Under the pieces are notes generated by a model. The model worked only from the letters and a program-made list of their open reading frames with translations. It did no database searches and was not told where the DNA came from. This document shows positions 15,627-24,793 of a stretch of DNA of 64,000 nt, piece by piece; position 1 is the first letter of the stretch, and each line of letters opens with the position of its first letter. This DNA is from an uncultured Oscillospiraceae bacterium (lineage in GTDB: Bacteria > Bacillota > Clostridia > Oscillospirales > Oscillospiraceae): contig CAKTMO010000001.1 in the NCBI GenBank assembly GCA_934573935.1, positions 151,598 through 215,597 of the forward strand, in the 5' to 3' direction. The position numbers and the translations under genes were made by a program.

Positions 15627-17120
15627 ATGGCATCCTACATTCTGGCGCTGGACCAGGGCACCACCAGCTCCCGCGCCATCGTATTCGACCGTCAGGGCGG
15701 CATCGTGGGACGGGGGCAGTATCCCTTTACCCAGCACTATCCCCGCGCCGGCTGGGTGGAGCACGACCCCATGGAGATCTGGCGCACCCAGGTGCAGGCG
15801 GCGGCGGACGCCATTGCGGAACTGCCCGCCGGTTCCATCGCCGGTATCGGCGTCACCAATCAGCGGGAGACCACCATCATCTGGGACAAGGCCACCGGCA
15901 TGCCGGTATACAACGCCATCGTGTGGCAGTGCCGCCGCACGGCGGAGCTGTGCGAGGAGCTGAAACGGCGGGGACTCAGCGAGCGGATCCAGTCCACCAC
16001 CGGACTTCTGATCGACGCTTATTTCTCCGCCACCAAGATCCGCTGGATCCTGGACAACGTGCCTGAGGCGCGGCAGAAGGCGGAGCAGGGGCAATTGCTG
16101 TTCGGCACGGTGGAGACCTGGCTCATCTGGCGGCTGACGGGAGAGCATGTCACCGACTATTCCAACGCCAGCCGCACCATGCTGTTTGATATCCACCGGC
16201 TCAACTGGGACGCGGAGCTGTGCGGCATGCTGGGCATCCCCATGTGCATGCTGCCCCGCTGTGCGGGCAACTCCCAGCGGTACGGCACGGTGAAGGCGGG
16301 CATTCCCGGGCTGGAGGCCCTGGCGGGCGTGCCGGTGTGCGGCGCGGCGGGCGACCAGCAGGCGGCGCTGTTCGGCCAGACCTGTTTCCGCGCGGGGGAC
16401 GCCAAGAACACCTACGGCACCGGCTGCTTCACGCTGATGAACGTGGGCGGCAAGCCGGTGCGCAGTCGGGCGGGTCTTGTGACCTCTGTGGCGTGGAGCG
16501 TGGACGACACCGTTACCTACGCGCTGGAGGGCAGCGTGTTCAACGGCGGCAGCACCATCCAGTGGCTGCGGGACGAGCTGCATCTGATCGACTCCGCGCC
16601 GGAGTGCGACCGGCTGGCGGAATCCGTGGACAGCAGCGGCGGTGTCATCGTGGTGCCAGCCTTTACGGGACTGGGGGCACCCTATTGGGACATGTACGCA
16701 CGGGGCGCGATCCTGGGCGTCACCCGCGGCACGGGGCGGGCCCACATCGCCAGGGCAGTGCTGGAGGCCATCGCCTTTCAGGTGACGGATCTGATGCTGG
16801 CCATGCGGCAGGACGCGGGCTGCGACATCACCTGCCTGCGGGCTGACGGCGGGGCCAGCGTCAGCGATATCCTGCTGCAGATGCAGGCGGATCTGCTGCG
16901 GATCCCTGTGGACCGGCCCGCCATGGTGGAGACCACCGCCTTTGGCGCGGCGGCGCTGGCGGGGCTGAGCTGCGGCATGTGGCAGAGTCTTGACGAGCTG
17001 TCCGCCCTGCGGCGCAGCGACCGGATCTTTGCCCCCCAGCGGGTGCAGGCGGAGTGCGACGACGCCTACCGCATGTGGAAGCGGGCGGTGCAGCGCAGCG
17101 CGGATTGGATCGAGCACTGA
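15627..17120 (+). CDS. glpK: glycerol kinase
   Basis: FGGY-family kinase of 497 residues that phosphorylates glycerol to glycerol 3-phosphate. The N-terminal ATPase signature LALDQGTTSSRAIVFD, the substrate segments GVTNQRETTIIWD and WVEHDPMEIW, and the C-terminal GLGAPYWDMYARGAILGVTRG are all present, as expected for GlpK rather than xylulokinase. The start is ATG 15627 behind AAAAGGGGG. No glpF or glpD is adjacent. The divergent lipase-like gene could supply glycerol. A family B repeat starts 5 nt after the stop codon. Confidence 0.97.
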   Translation: MASYILALDQGTTSSRAIVFDRQGGIVGRGQYPFTQHYPRAGWVEHDPMEIWRTQVQAAADAIAELPAGSIAGIGVTNQRETTIIWDKATGMPVYNAIVWQCRRTAELCEELKRRGLSERIQSTTGLLIDAYFSATKIRWILDNVPEARQKAEQGQLLFGTVETWLIWRLTGEHVTDYSNASRTMLFDIHRLNWDAELCGMLGIPMCMLPRCAGNSQRYGTVKAGIPGLEALAGVPVCGAAGDQQAALFGQTCFRAGDAKNTYGTGCFTLMNVGGKPVRSRAGLVTSVAWSVDDTVTYALEGSVFNGGSTIQWLRDELHLIDSAPECDRLAESVDSSGGVIVVPAFTGLGAPYWDMYARGAILGVTRGTGRAHIARAVLEAIAFQVTDLMLAMRQDAGCDITCLRADGGASVSDILLQMQADLLRIPVDRPAMVETTAFGAAALAGLSCGMWQSLDELSALRRSDRIFAPQRVQAECDDAYRMWKRAVQRSADWIEH

Positions 17121-17125
17121 GAAAG

Positions 17126-17326
17126 ACTGGCGAAAAATCTTCGATTTTTCTGCCAAGGGACTCACGGCCGACTGCGCCGTGGAGCAAAGCGGAACAAGTG
17201 CCCTTGGGGTACGCGCGTCCTTCGGACACACTTGCGGCCGAGAAGAATTTTTTCCACGTACACGCCGCGGAAAAAATGATTAAAATTTTTCGCCGCCTGC
17301 GGGCGGCGAACTCTGCGAGGCTTTTG
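17126..17326. repeat. family B intergenic repeat, copy 1 (3'-UTR of glpK)
   Basis: About 200 bp that match, in inverted orientation, the segment 47911-48123. Conserved blocks include the terminal stem GGCGAAAAATCTTCGATTTT near 17129, CGGCCGACTGCGC near 17167, and the other end CGCCGCCTGCGGGCGGCGAA followed by CTCTGCGAGGCTTTTG. Both copies begin 5-6 nt after a stop codon and have the same orientation relative to the upstream gene. Internally it also carries the GGAGCAAAGCGGAACAAGTG module, which recurs near 28.78 kb. The 17121-17443 gap holds this element and the next gene's promoter. Confidence 0.8.
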
Positions 17327-17369
17327 TTGGGTATTTGATTAACAATTGATGAATTTCGCCCTGAAACAC

Positions 17370-17398
17370 TTGCAAAATGGCGGGGCAGTGGCTATAAT
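17370..17398 (+). promoter_or_regulatory. promoter of the zinc-ribbon protein gene
   Basis: TTGCAA (17370-17375) and TATAAT (17393-17398), spacer 17 nt, 46 nt before the start codon. Confidence 0.8.
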
Positions 17399-17443
17399 CA
17401 GGCTTAATGAGGCCCTAATATTTGATCGAGAGGAGATATTTGT

Positions 17444-17923
17444 ATGTCATTCTTTGAAAATGTTGCAGAAAAAGCAAAGCAGTATGCCAATATTGCCGCC
17501 GACAAGGCCAAGGATGTGGCCAGCGCCGCCGCTAACAAGGCCAGAGACATGAAGGAGACCGCCCAGCTGACCATGGCCATCAAGAGCGAGCAGCGGGAGA
17601 TGGATAAGAACTACCGCGCCATCGGCCAGTGGTTCGCCTCTGAGTACGAGGGCGAGATCCCCGACGCCGTGAAGGACGTTGTGGCCGCCATCGAGGCCAG
17701 CAAGGCCAAGGTGGAGGAGATGGAGGCCATTCTGGCCGAAAAGCCCCGCACGGAGATCGAGATCACCATCGAAAAGGGCGCCAAGCTGAAGACCTGTCCT
17801 GTGTGCGGCACCGCCGCCACCTCCCCCTTCTGCCCCGAGTGCGGTGCGGAAATGTCCCCCAAGGCGGAAGAGGCCGCCGAGGCTCCCGCTGCGCCTGAGA
17901 CCCCTTCTGAGCCTCAGGAGTAA
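17444..17923 (+). CDS. coiled-coil zinc-ribbon protein
   Basis: Soluble protein of 159 residues of unknown function. Residues 1-50 are Ala/Lys-rich and helical, resembling LEA- or YtxH-like repeats (VAEKAKQYANIAADKAKDVA). Residues 50-105 form a further helical segment. A treble-clef or zinc-ribbon pair CPVCG...CPECG lies at about 126-144, and the tail is a disordered Ala/Pro/Glu stretch. The start is ATG 17444 behind AGAGGAGAT. Proteins of this design are widespread in Clostridia and usually annotated only as zinc-ribbon proteins. It is monocistronic. Confidence 0.85.
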   Translation: MSFFENVAEKAKQYANIAADKAKDVASAAANKARDMKETAQLTMAIKSEQREMDKNYRAIGQWFASEYEGEIPDAVKDVVAAIEASKAKVEEMEAILAEKPRTEIEITIEKGAKLKTCPVCGTAATSPFCPECGAEMSPKAEEAAEAPAAPETPSEPQE

Positions 17924-17934
17924 CTTTGCATGAC

Positions 17935-17966
17935 AAAATGACCGCCCAAGGGCGGTCATTTTTCTT
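17935..17966 (+). terminator. terminator after the zinc-ribbon gene
   Basis: Stem AAAATGACCGCCC with its complement around a 2-4 nt loop, followed by TTTTTCTT. Confidence 0.85.
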
Positions 17967-18016
17967 GCGTTTTCCGGCGGTTTCCTGTATGCTGGTGGTA
18001 AGAGGAGGTGTTGCCC

Positions 18017-18934
18017 GTGACGCTTTTGCAGATGAATTACATTCTGGAGATCGACCGGTGCGGCTCCATCAATCGGGCGGCGCAGAATCTGTTCGTGTCC
18101 CAGTCCGCCCTGTCCAGCGCCATTGCCGAGGTGGAGAAGGAGCTGGGGATCACGGTGTTCCACCGCTCCAACCGCGGCGTGGCGCTGACGGAGGACGGGC
18201 GGGAGCTGCTGAACCAGATCATCCCCATTGTGGAGCGCAGCCGCAAGATCACCCGCTATTACAGCGAGCGCAAGGCGGAGAACCGCGTTACCCTGTCCAT
18301 CGCCGCCCAGCGCTATCCCTTCTGCGCCAAGGCGTTTGTGGAGTTTCTGCATCTGCGGGAGGAGCCCCGCATCGAGGTCAGCTTCAAGGAGGTGGAGATG
18401 GCCGCCGTCATCGAGCAGGTGGCCCAGCAGCAGAGCGATCTGGGCGTGATCTTCGTCTCCGACATGACGGAACACTTCATCCGCCGCATTTTAGAGGGGC
18501 GGAATCTGGAGTTCCACCAGCTGGCGCGGCTGCGGCCCCATGTGTTTATGCGGCGGGGCCATCCCCTGTCCGGCGAGGCGTCGGTGACGCTGGAGCAGCT
18601 GCATCAATACCCCTACGCCGCCTTTACCCAGAGCGACACCAACCTGAACTACGCCGAGGAGGTGGTGGTGGGCACCGCCGCCGACTTTAACCAGGTGGTC
18701 TATGTGTCCGACCGTGCCACCATCTACAGCGTTATCGCCCACACCAACTGCGTATCCACCGGAAGCGGCGTGCTGCCAGAGGGCTTCGGCGACGACCGGC
18801 TGGTGACGGTGCCCCTGACGGGGCAGCACGACATGCGCCTGGGCTACATCAAGCTGCGCTCCGTGCCCCTGAGCGAATCGGGCAAGGAGTTTGTGGACAT
18901 TTTGCAGCAGATATTAAAAGAGTTGGAGGGATAA
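18017..18934 (+). CDS. LysR-family transcriptional regulator
   Basis: LysR-type regulator of 305 residues: winged helix at residues 1-60 (SINRAAQNLFVSQSALSSAI, VFHRSNRGVALTEDG) and an effector-binding periplasmic-protein-like domain from about 90. The start is placed at GTG 18017, because GAGGAGG ends 8 nt before it; an in-frame GTG at 18008 would overlap that site. The effector is unknown. No divergent target gene lies beside it: the upstream gene is on the same strand and the downstream methionine gamma-lyase gene is convergent. Confidence 0.93.
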   Translation: MTLLQMNYILEIDRCGSINRAAQNLFVSQSALSSAIAEVEKELGITVFHRSNRGVALTEDGRELLNQIIPIVERSRKITRYYSERKAENRVTLSIAAQRYPFCAKAFVEFLHLREEPRIEVSFKEVEMAAVIEQVAQQQSDLGVIFVSDMTEHFIRRILEGRNLEFHQLARLRPHVFMRRGHPLSGEASVTLEQLHQYPYAAFTQSDTNLNYAEEVVVGTAADFNQVVYVSDRATIYSVIAHTNCVSTGSGVLPEGFGDDRLVTVPLTGQHDMRLGYIKLRSVPLSESGKEFVDILQQILKELEG

Positions 18935-18976
18935 GCCCTCCGGCGGTATACATACGTATAGGGTACAGCATCACTT

Positions 18977-19008
18977 TGCAGGGGCGGACAGAGTCGTCCG
19001 CCCCTGCA
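18977..19008. repeat. GC-rich hairpin of the GGGGCGGAC type
   Basis: Perfect stem TGCAGGGGCGGAC (18977-18989) with its complement (18996-19008). Similar AGGGGC(C/G)G hairpins recur at 28.43 and 35.6-35.8 kb, so it is a likely member of the same intergenic hairpin family. Confidence 0.55.
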
Positions 19009-19032
19009 GCCGTATATTTGTTCCCTGACAGC

Positions 19033-19063
19033 AAAAAATGAGGGCCATCGGCCCTCATTTTTT
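19033..19063. terminator. bidirectional terminator between lysR and methionine gamma-lyase genes
   Basis: Stem AATGAGGGCC (19037-19046) with 19050-19059, flanked by A6 on one side and T6 on the other, serving both convergent genes. Confidence 0.88.
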
Positions 19064-19073
19064 ATATCCTTTT

Positions 19074-20267
19074 TTACAGCTGGGCCAGGGCCTGCTTCAG
19101 ATCGGCGATCAGATCCTCGGCATTTTCCAGACCGGCGGACAGGCGGATCAGTCCGCCGGGGATGCCGGAGGCAGCCAGCTCCTCCTCGGTATAGGTGGAG
19201 TGGGTCATGGAGGCGGGATGCTCGATCAGCGTTTCGGCGTCGCCCAGGGAGACAGCCACGGTGATGAGCTGCAGGGCGTTGACCAGCTTGGTGCCGGCGG
19301 CGCGGCCGCCCTTGACCTCGAAGCTCAGCATACCGCCGAAGTCCTTCATCTGGCGGGCGGCGATGTCGTGGCCCACGTGGTCCTTCAGGCCGGGGTAGTA
19401 GACCTTTTCCACGGCGGGGTGCTGATCCAGGAACTCGGCGATGGCCTTGGCGTTGGCGCAGTGGCGCTCCATACGGATCTCCAGGGTCTTCAGGCCGCGG
19501 AGGATCAGATAGGCGGCGAAGGGATCCATGACCGCGCCGGTCATGTCCTTCAGGCCGAACATGCGGACCTCGCCGATGAAGTCGGCCTTGCCCACCACGA
19601 AGCCCGCGATCACGTCGCCATGGCCGTTGAGGTACTTGGTGGCGGAGTGTACCACCACGTCGGCGCCCAGGGCCAGGGGGTTCTGCAGGGCGGGGGAGGC
19701 GAAGGTGTTGTCGCACACCACCTTGATGGTGGGGTTATAGGTATGGGCGATCTCCGCCACGGCGGCGATATCGGCGATCTTCAGGTTGGGGTTGGCGGGG
19801 GTCTCCAGATAGACGGCGCAGGTGTTCTCCTTCAGGGCGGCCTTTACGGCGGCCAGGTCGGAGGTATCCACAAAGCTGACCTCGACGCCGTAGCGGCTCA
19901 TGCCGTGGTTCAGCAGAGCGAAGGTGCAGCCGTACAGGGTACCGTCAGCCACGATGTGCTTGCCGGCGCCGGCGATGGTCCACAGGGCGGAGGAGATGGC
20001 GCCCATGCCGGAGGCAGCCGCCACGCAGGCCTCGCCGCCCTCCAGCGCCGCCACCTTATTCTCCAGCACGGAGACGGTGGGGTTGCCCAGGCGGGTGTAG
20101 ATGTAGCCGCCCTCCTGACCGGCAAAGCGGCGGCCACCCTGTTCGCAGCTGTCGAACACGAAGGTGGAGGTCTGATAGATGGGGGTGGTCAGCGCGCCGT
20201 ACTGCGCGTCCTTCACGTTGCCGGCGTGAATGGCCTTGGTACCCAGGCCCACATTGGGATTCATCAT
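19074..20267 (-). CDS. megL: methionine gamma-lyase / trans-sulfuration PLP enzyme
   Basis: PLP-dependent enzyme of the Cys/Met metabolism family, 397 residues, tetrameric in homologs. It probably cleaves methionine to methanethiol, ammonia and 2-oxobutyrate. The PLP lysine is in SATKYLNGHGDVIAGF. Other signatures are QTSTFVFDS, GYIYTRLGNPT and CDNTFASPALQNPL. The segment ASGMGAISSALWT precedes CTFALLNHGMSRYG; a Cys in this active-site region is characteristic of methionine gamma-lyases, which favours that over cystathionine gamma-synthase. The start is ATG 20267 (next codon also ATG), 7 nt behind GGAGGAG. Separation from cystathionine gamma-lyase is not certain. Confidence 0.88.
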   Translation of the reverse strand: MMNPNVGLGTKAIHAGNVKDAQYGALTTPIYQTSTFVFDSCEQGGRRFAGQEGGYIYTRLGNPTVSVLENKVAALEGGEACVAAASGMGAISSALWTIAGAGKHIVADGTLYGCTFALLNHGMSRYGVEVSFVDTSDLAAVKAALKENTCAVYLETPANPNLKIADIAAVAEIAHTYNPTIKVVCDNTFASPALQNPLALGADVVVHSATKYLNGHGDVIAGFVVGKADFIGEVRMFGLKDMTGAVMDPFAAYLILRGLKTLEIRMERHCANAKAIAEFLDQHPAVEKVYYPGLKDHVGHDIAARQMKDFGGMLSFEVKGGRAAGTKLVNALQLITVAVSLGDAETLIEHPASMTHSTYTEEELAASGIPGGLIRLSAGLENAEDLIADLKQALAQL

Positions 20268-20342
20268 AATTTGCTCCTCCTGCATCAATTTTTTGTTGAA
20301 TATTGCCGTTTTTATAAAACCTCTTCTTTAAAAATGTAACAC

Positions 20343-20370
20343 ATTATCCAAAACAGATGGTAGTTCACAA
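20343..20370 (-). promoter_or_regulatory. promoter of the methionine gamma-lyase gene
   Basis: Minus-strand TTGTGA (20370-20365) and GATAAT (20348-20343), spacer 16 nt, in an AT-rich 195-nt gap. Confidence 0.55.
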
Positions 20371-20430
20371 TCCCGATGTCTGGTTATCTGTTTATCTTAT
20401 AACGGCAATCGCAAATCAAGGAATATACAG

Positions 20431-20460
20431 AAAAGCAGCCGCGCTTTTGCGGCTGCTTTT
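20431..20460 (-). terminator. terminator of the dehydrogenase operon
   Basis: Stem AAAAGCAGCCGC (20431-20442) with its complement (20449-20460), followed on the minus strand by TTTTCTGT. Confidence 0.82.
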
Positions 20461-20483
20461 CGCAATATTCGTTATCAAATGGC

Positions 20484-21449
20484 TCAATACCCGCGCTTGC
20501 GATCCACCAGATGCGTCAGGGGGCGGCCGGCGGCAAAGTTCTCCAGATCCTCACAGAACATGTCCACATCCTTGTCGCGGGTATAGCCCAGGGACATGTT
20601 GCCCGCCACGTGGGGGGTGATGAGCAGGTTCTTCGTCTCCCACAGGAAGTGATCCCGCGGCAGCGGCTCCGGCACGAACACGTCCAGCGCCGCACCGGCG
20701 ATGCGTCCGTCGTTCAGGGCCTCAGCCAGCGCCTCCTGGTCGATGGCGGTGCCGCGGCCCACATTGACCACCACGGCATGCCGCGGCAGCAGGGCGATGC
20801 GCTGCCGGTCCAGCACACCCGCCGTTTCGCCGGTGGAGGGCAGGGCCATCACCAGAATGTCGGTCTGGGGCAGCACGCTGTCCAGATCGGACAGCGTGAC
20901 GATCCGGTCAAAGGCGGGGTCGGCAGGCTTGATGGTGCGGCGGACGCCGCAGATGGACTTTGTGCCCATGGCCTTGGCCCGCTGGGCGAAGGTGGTGCCG
21001 ATGTCGCCGGTGCCCAGCACCGTGACATTCGCGCCGCAGAGGGAGCGCACCGGCAGCGGCGGCAGCCATTCCCGCTGTTCCACCGCCCCCAGGGTGGGCA
21101 GCATCTGCCGCAGCAGCATCAGGGTGACCATCAGGATATGCTCGGCAATGGTAACGCCGTAGGCACCGGCGGAGTTGGTCAGCAGCACGCCCTCGTGGGG
21201 ATACAGGGTCTCGTCCACATAGCGGTCCACACCGGCAAAGCTGGCACAGAACCATTTCAGCGCCGTCATGCTCTTCAGATCCGTCCGGTCAGGCATGCCG
21301 TAGACGATCTCGTACTCCCCTGCCCGCTCATGGGGCAGCACGCCGTCCAGATAATAGTCCACCGTATAGCCGTACTTTCCGGCCACCGCTTCGATCTGCC
21401 GCTGATGATGGGGCTCGAAGAATTTTTCCACTACCGCGATCTTTTTCAT
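20484..21449 (-). CDS. D-isomer-specific 2-hydroxyacid dehydrogenase family protein
   Basis: NAD(P)-dependent oxidoreductase of 321 residues that interconverts a 2-oxoacid and a D-2-hydroxyacid. The Rossmann motif VLGTGDIGTTF is near residue 145. The catalytic Arg is in NVGRGTAID, and the His is in ITPHVAGNM. The start is ATG 21449, two nt past the upstream stop, with AAAGGAG inside the end of that gene; a GTG two codons earlier is too close to the ribosome site. It resembles the PhiYh1/GhrA-like branch with a short N-terminal lobe. Substrate unknown. It is the second gene of a two-gene operon. Confidence 0.9.
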   Translation of the reverse strand: MKKIAVVEKFFEPHHQRQIEAVAGKYGYTVDYYLDGVLPHERAGEYEIVYGMPDRTDLKSMTALKWFCASFAGVDRYVDETLYPHEGVLLTNSAGAYGVTIAEHILMVTLMLLRQMLPTLGAVEQREWLPPLPVRSLCGANVTVLGTGDIGTTFAQRAKAMGTKSICGVRRTIKPADPAFDRIVTLSDLDSVLPQTDILVMALPSTGETAGVLDRQRIALLPRHAVVVNVGRGTAIDQEALAEALNDGRIAGAALDVFVPEPLPRDHFLWETKNLLITPHVAGNMSLGYTRDKDVDMFCEDLENFAAGRPLTHLVDRKRGY

Positions 21450-21451
21450 GG

Positions 21452-23038
21452 TCACAACTCCTTTATCATTTCTTCCGCGCAGCGCATGCCGTCAGCCGCG
21501 GCGGAGAGGATGCCGCCGGCGTAGCCGGCTCCCTCGCCGCAGGGGTACAGGGCGCGGATATTGCTTTGGTACGTCTCGTCCCGCCCGATCCGCACGGGGG
21601 AGGAGGAACGGCTCTCCACCGCCGTCAGCAGGGCGTCGGGAGCGGCATAGCCGCGGATCCGCCGCTCCAGCAGAGGCAGGGCCTGGGCGATGCTGTCCGC
21701 CACAAAGGGGGGCAGACAGCGGTGCAGGTCGGTATAGGCGACGCCGGGGCGATAACTGGGCTGCACGCTGCCCGGGGCCACGGTGGGCCGGTTCAGCAGG
21801 AAGTCCTCCACCCGCTGACAGGGGGCGCGGTAGTCTCCGCCGCCCAGGGCGTAGGCCGCCTCCTCCAGCTGCCGCTGGAAGCGGATGCCCGCCAGGGGGT
21901 CGCGGTCGCCGCCGTAATCCTCCGGCGTCACGTTGATCAGCAGGGCGCCGTTGATGTTCTCCTTATCTCTGGCGTATTCACTCATGCCGTTGGTGACCAC
22001 CCTGCCCTGCTCTGAGGCGGCGGCCACCACCTGTCCGCCGGGGCAGACGCAGAAGGAAAAGGCGCTGCGGCCGTTGTCCAGATGGCAGGATAATTTATAG
22101 GTGGACGGCGGCAGGCAGGGGTGGCCCGCGTACTGCTTATACTGGGCCGCGTCCATATCCGCCTGTCGGTGCTCGATCCGCACGCCCACGGCAAAGGGCT
22201 TGGCGGTCATGGCCACGCCCGCGTGATGCAGCATCTCCACCGTGTCCCGCGCGCTGTGACCCAGGGCCAGCATGGCCTGGCGGCAGGGCAGCGTATAGAG
22301 CCCCTGCTGTCCCTGCACCGTCAGGGCCGTCAGGCGGCCCTGCTCGGTGGTGATCCCCACCAGTCTGTGGCCGAAGCGGATATCCGCCCCCAGGGCCAGC
22401 AGCTCTTTGCGCAGGTTTTGCAGGGCGATGTGCAGCATATCGGTGCCCACGTGGGGCTTGGCGTCCCACAGGATGCTGTCCGGTGCGCCGCAGCGCACCA
22501 GCTCCTCCAGAATAAAGCGGTGGCGCACATCCTTGGTGCCGGTGTTCAGCTTGCCGTCGGAAAAAGCGCCGGCGCCGCCCTCGCCAAACTGGACGTTGGA
22601 CTCGGTGTCCAGCAGGCCCTTCTGCCAGAAGCGCTGCACGGCCGTCTGACGGCGCTCTACACACTGGCCCCGCTCCAGAAGGATGGGCTTTGCGCCGCAG
22701 CGGGCCAGCACCAGCGCGCCGAACAGGCCCGCGGGGCCCATGCCCACCACCACCGGCGGCGTATCCGCCGCGGAAACAAACGGCGGCAGCGTATAGGCCT
22801 CCGGCACATAGGGGAACACATGCCTGTCCCGACAGCGCTTCAAAAGCCGCGCCTCGTCCTTCACCGTTACGGCTGCGGTGTAGACGAACCGCAGGCCGTC
22901 CCGCGCGTCGATGGCACGGCGCAGCACCTGGACACCGGTGATGTCCCCCTCACGGCAGCGCAGCAGGGCGGCGGCCTTCGCCTTCAATTGTTCCGCTCCC
23001 GCCTCGAGGGGGAGCTTCAGGCCCTCCAGCCGCAGCAT
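21452..23038 (-). CDS. FAD-dependent oxidoreductase (COG2509-like)
   Basis: Flavoprotein of 528 residues of the uncharacterised FAD-dependent dehydrogenase family. Residues 1-85 form a small domain. The dinucleotide-binding motif VVGMGPAGLFGALVLARCG starts near residue 96, ILLERGQCVERR follows, and FGEGGAGAFSDGKLNTGTKD is the diagnostic family segment. The C-terminal YPCGEGAGYAGGILSAAADG completes the FAD site. The start is ATG 23038 at the MLRLEGLKLP N terminus. Its reaction is not known. Operon with the hydroxyacid dehydrogenase. Confidence 0.88.
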   Translation of the reverse strand: MLRLEGLKLPLEAGAEQLKAKAAALLRCREGDITGVQVLRRAIDARDGLRFVYTAAVTVKDEARLLKRCRDRHVFPYVPEAYTLPPFVSAADTPPVVVGMGPAGLFGALVLARCGAKPILLERGQCVERRQTAVQRFWQKGLLDTESNVQFGEGGAGAFSDGKLNTGTKDVRHRFILEELVRCGAPDSILWDAKPHVGTDMLHIALQNLRKELLALGADIRFGHRLVGITTEQGRLTALTVQGQQGLYTLPCRQAMLALGHSARDTVEMLHHAGVAMTAKPFAVGVRIEHRQADMDAAQYKQYAGHPCLPPSTYKLSCHLDNGRSAFSFCVCPGGQVVAAASEQGRVVTNGMSEYARDKENINGALLINVTPEDYGGDRDPLAGIRFQRQLEEAAYALGGGDYRAPCQRVEDFLLNRPTVAPGSVQPSYRPGVAYTDLHRCLPPFVADSIAQALPLLERRIRGYAAPDALLTAVESRSSSPVRIGRDETYQSNIRALYPCGEGAGYAGGILSAAADGMRCAEEMIKEL

Positions 23039-23209
23039 GGCGCGCCTCCTCTCCGTTGTTACAAAAAGTTCAAATATTCCGGTGCTTTCTTAAAGGTTGA
23101 ATTAAGAAAACTGTATAAACTAATCACCAAGATGAATGATATCACATCCCCGCTTGAAAATAAAGCGCCAGTTCCATAAAAATGCCGCGAAAAAGAAGGA
23201 GGAATCCCT

Positions 23210-24580
23210 ATGTATAACGACGAATTTGATCGTTTCCACAACGGCCAGTATCACTACGACCGCAACAGCAACCTACCCGCCGACGACTATCAACCCGCAG
23301 GCGCCGCCCCCAGCCCCGAGGAGCCCCGACACACGAAGAAGTCCGGTTTCTTCCAGACCACGGCGGCAAAGATCGTGGCCATCGTGCTGGCCTGCGCCAT
23401 CATCGGCACCGGCTGCGGCTTCGGCGGTGCGGCCCTGTACCGCAGCGCCAGCCGCCAGAATGTCGTCGTCCAGCAGTCCAGCCGCGAGCCTGTCACCGTG
23501 TCGGTGAAGCAGGTGGACGGCCAGACCAAGATGGAGCCCGCCGAGGTCTATGCCTCCACGGTGAACTCGGTGGTGTCCATCAACACCACCGCCGCCAGCG
23601 GCACCAACATCTTCGGCCAAACCGTGGAGACCGCCAGCGCAGGCAGCGGCTTTATCTACAGCCAGGATGGCTATATCGTCACCAACTACCACGTGGTGAA
23701 GGACGCCACCTCTGTAAAGGTCACCCTGTACAACGGCGAAACCTATGACGCCACCGTCATCGGCGGCGACAGCGACTACGATGTGGCTGTCATCAAGATC
23801 GACGCCGCCGGTCTGACCCCCGTTACCCTGGGCAACAGCGCCGACGTGAATGTGGGCGACACGGTCCTTGCCATCGGCAACCCCCTGGGCGAGCTGACTT
23901 TCTCCATGAGCCAGGGTATCGTCTCCTGCTGTGACCGTGCCATCAACGTGGACGGCACCCCCTTCAACATGATCCAGGTGGACGCCTCCATCAACCCCGG
24001 CAACTCCGGCGGCCCGCTGGTGAATCTGTACGGCGAGGTGGTGGGCATCGTCTCCGCCAAATACTCCAGCTATTCCAACACCAGCGTGGAGGGTCTGGGC
24101 TTTGCCATCCCCATCAGCGACGTGCAGGCCATCATCACCGACATCATTGAAAACGGCCAGGTGACCGGCAAGGCGTATCTGGCCATCAAGGCAGGCACCA
24201 TGACCGAGCAGATGGCGGCCCAGTATAACATCGGCATCACTGAGGGCGTGTTCGTCTACTCCACCGAGAGCGGCGGCGCCGGTGAGCGGGCCGGTCTGCA
24301 GCTGGGCGACGTGATCACCAAGCTGAATGACACCGACATCACCTCTATGACCGACCTGTCCCGCGCCAAGAAGACCTTTAAGGTGGGCGACACCGTCACC
24401 CTGACGGTGTACCGCAACGGCCAGTATATCACGCTGGAGCTGACCTTTGACGAGCAGCCCCAGACCACCGGCGAGGACACCGCCCAGAACGGCAGCCAGA
24501 ACGACCAGCAGCAGGGCGGCCAGAACTATCCCGACATGTTCCGCGACTTCTATAACTACTACTTCGGTCAGGGCAACTGA
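23210..24580 (+). CDS. htrA: HtrA/DegP-like membrane-anchored serine protease
   Basis: Surface quality-control protease, 456 residues. A cytoplasmic Asn/Asp/Pro-rich head (1-50) is followed by one membrane helix (about 53-75), a trypsin-like domain with His161 (TNYHVV), Asp191 (DYDVAV) and Ser266 (GNSGGP), and a PDZ domain (about 315-425; GLQLGDVITKLND). The tail is Gln/Gly/Asn-rich and ends in an aromatic cluster NYPDMFRDFYNYYFGQGN, which is unusual. The start is ATG 23210 behind AGAAGGAGGAAT. It is monocistronic. AT-rich DNA before the gene contains an inverted repeat TTCTTAA...TTAAGAA (23089-23110). Confidence 0.95.
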   Translation: MYNDEFDRFHNGQYHYDRNSNLPADDYQPAGAAPSPEEPRHTKKSGFFQTTAAKIVAIVLACAIIGTGCGFGGAALYRSASRQNVVVQQSSREPVTVSVKQVDGQTKMEPAEVYASTVNSVVSINTTAASGTNIFGQTVETASAGSGFIYSQDGYIVTNYHVVKDATSVKVTLYNGETYDATVIGGDSDYDVAVIKIDAAGLTPVTLGNSADVNVGDTVLAIGNPLGELTFSMSQGIVSCCDRAINVDGTPFNMIQVDASINPGNSGGPLVNLYGEVVGIVSAKYSSYSNTSVEGLGFAIPISDVQAIITDIIENGQVTGKAYLAIKAGTMTEQMAAQYNIGITEGVFVYSTESGGAGERAGLQLGDVITKLNDTDITSMTDLSRAKKTFKVGDTVTLTVYRNGQYITLELTFDEQPQTTGEDTAQNGSQNDQQQGGQNYPDMFRDFYNYYFGQGN

Positions 24581-24601
24581 TCCCGTCTTGACCCCGCATC
24601 C

Positions 24602-24633
24602 TCCGGAGGGCATTTGCCCTCCGGATTTCTTTT
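24602..24633 (+). terminator. terminator of htrA
   Basis: Perfect stem TCCGGAGGGC (24602-24611) with 24616-24625, then TTTCTTTTCC. Confidence 0.82.
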
Positions 24634-24793
24634 CCAAAACTGGGAACCTTTTCTCATTGGTCGCCGTCTTAGAGACAGAACGGAATGAGAAATGAGGCCT
24701 CACACTCCTTCTGTCCATCGATCACGCACACACCCTCCCCCCTTCGGCGGAGCGGTGCGGCGAATATGGATCCTACACAAAGGAGTTTTTGTC

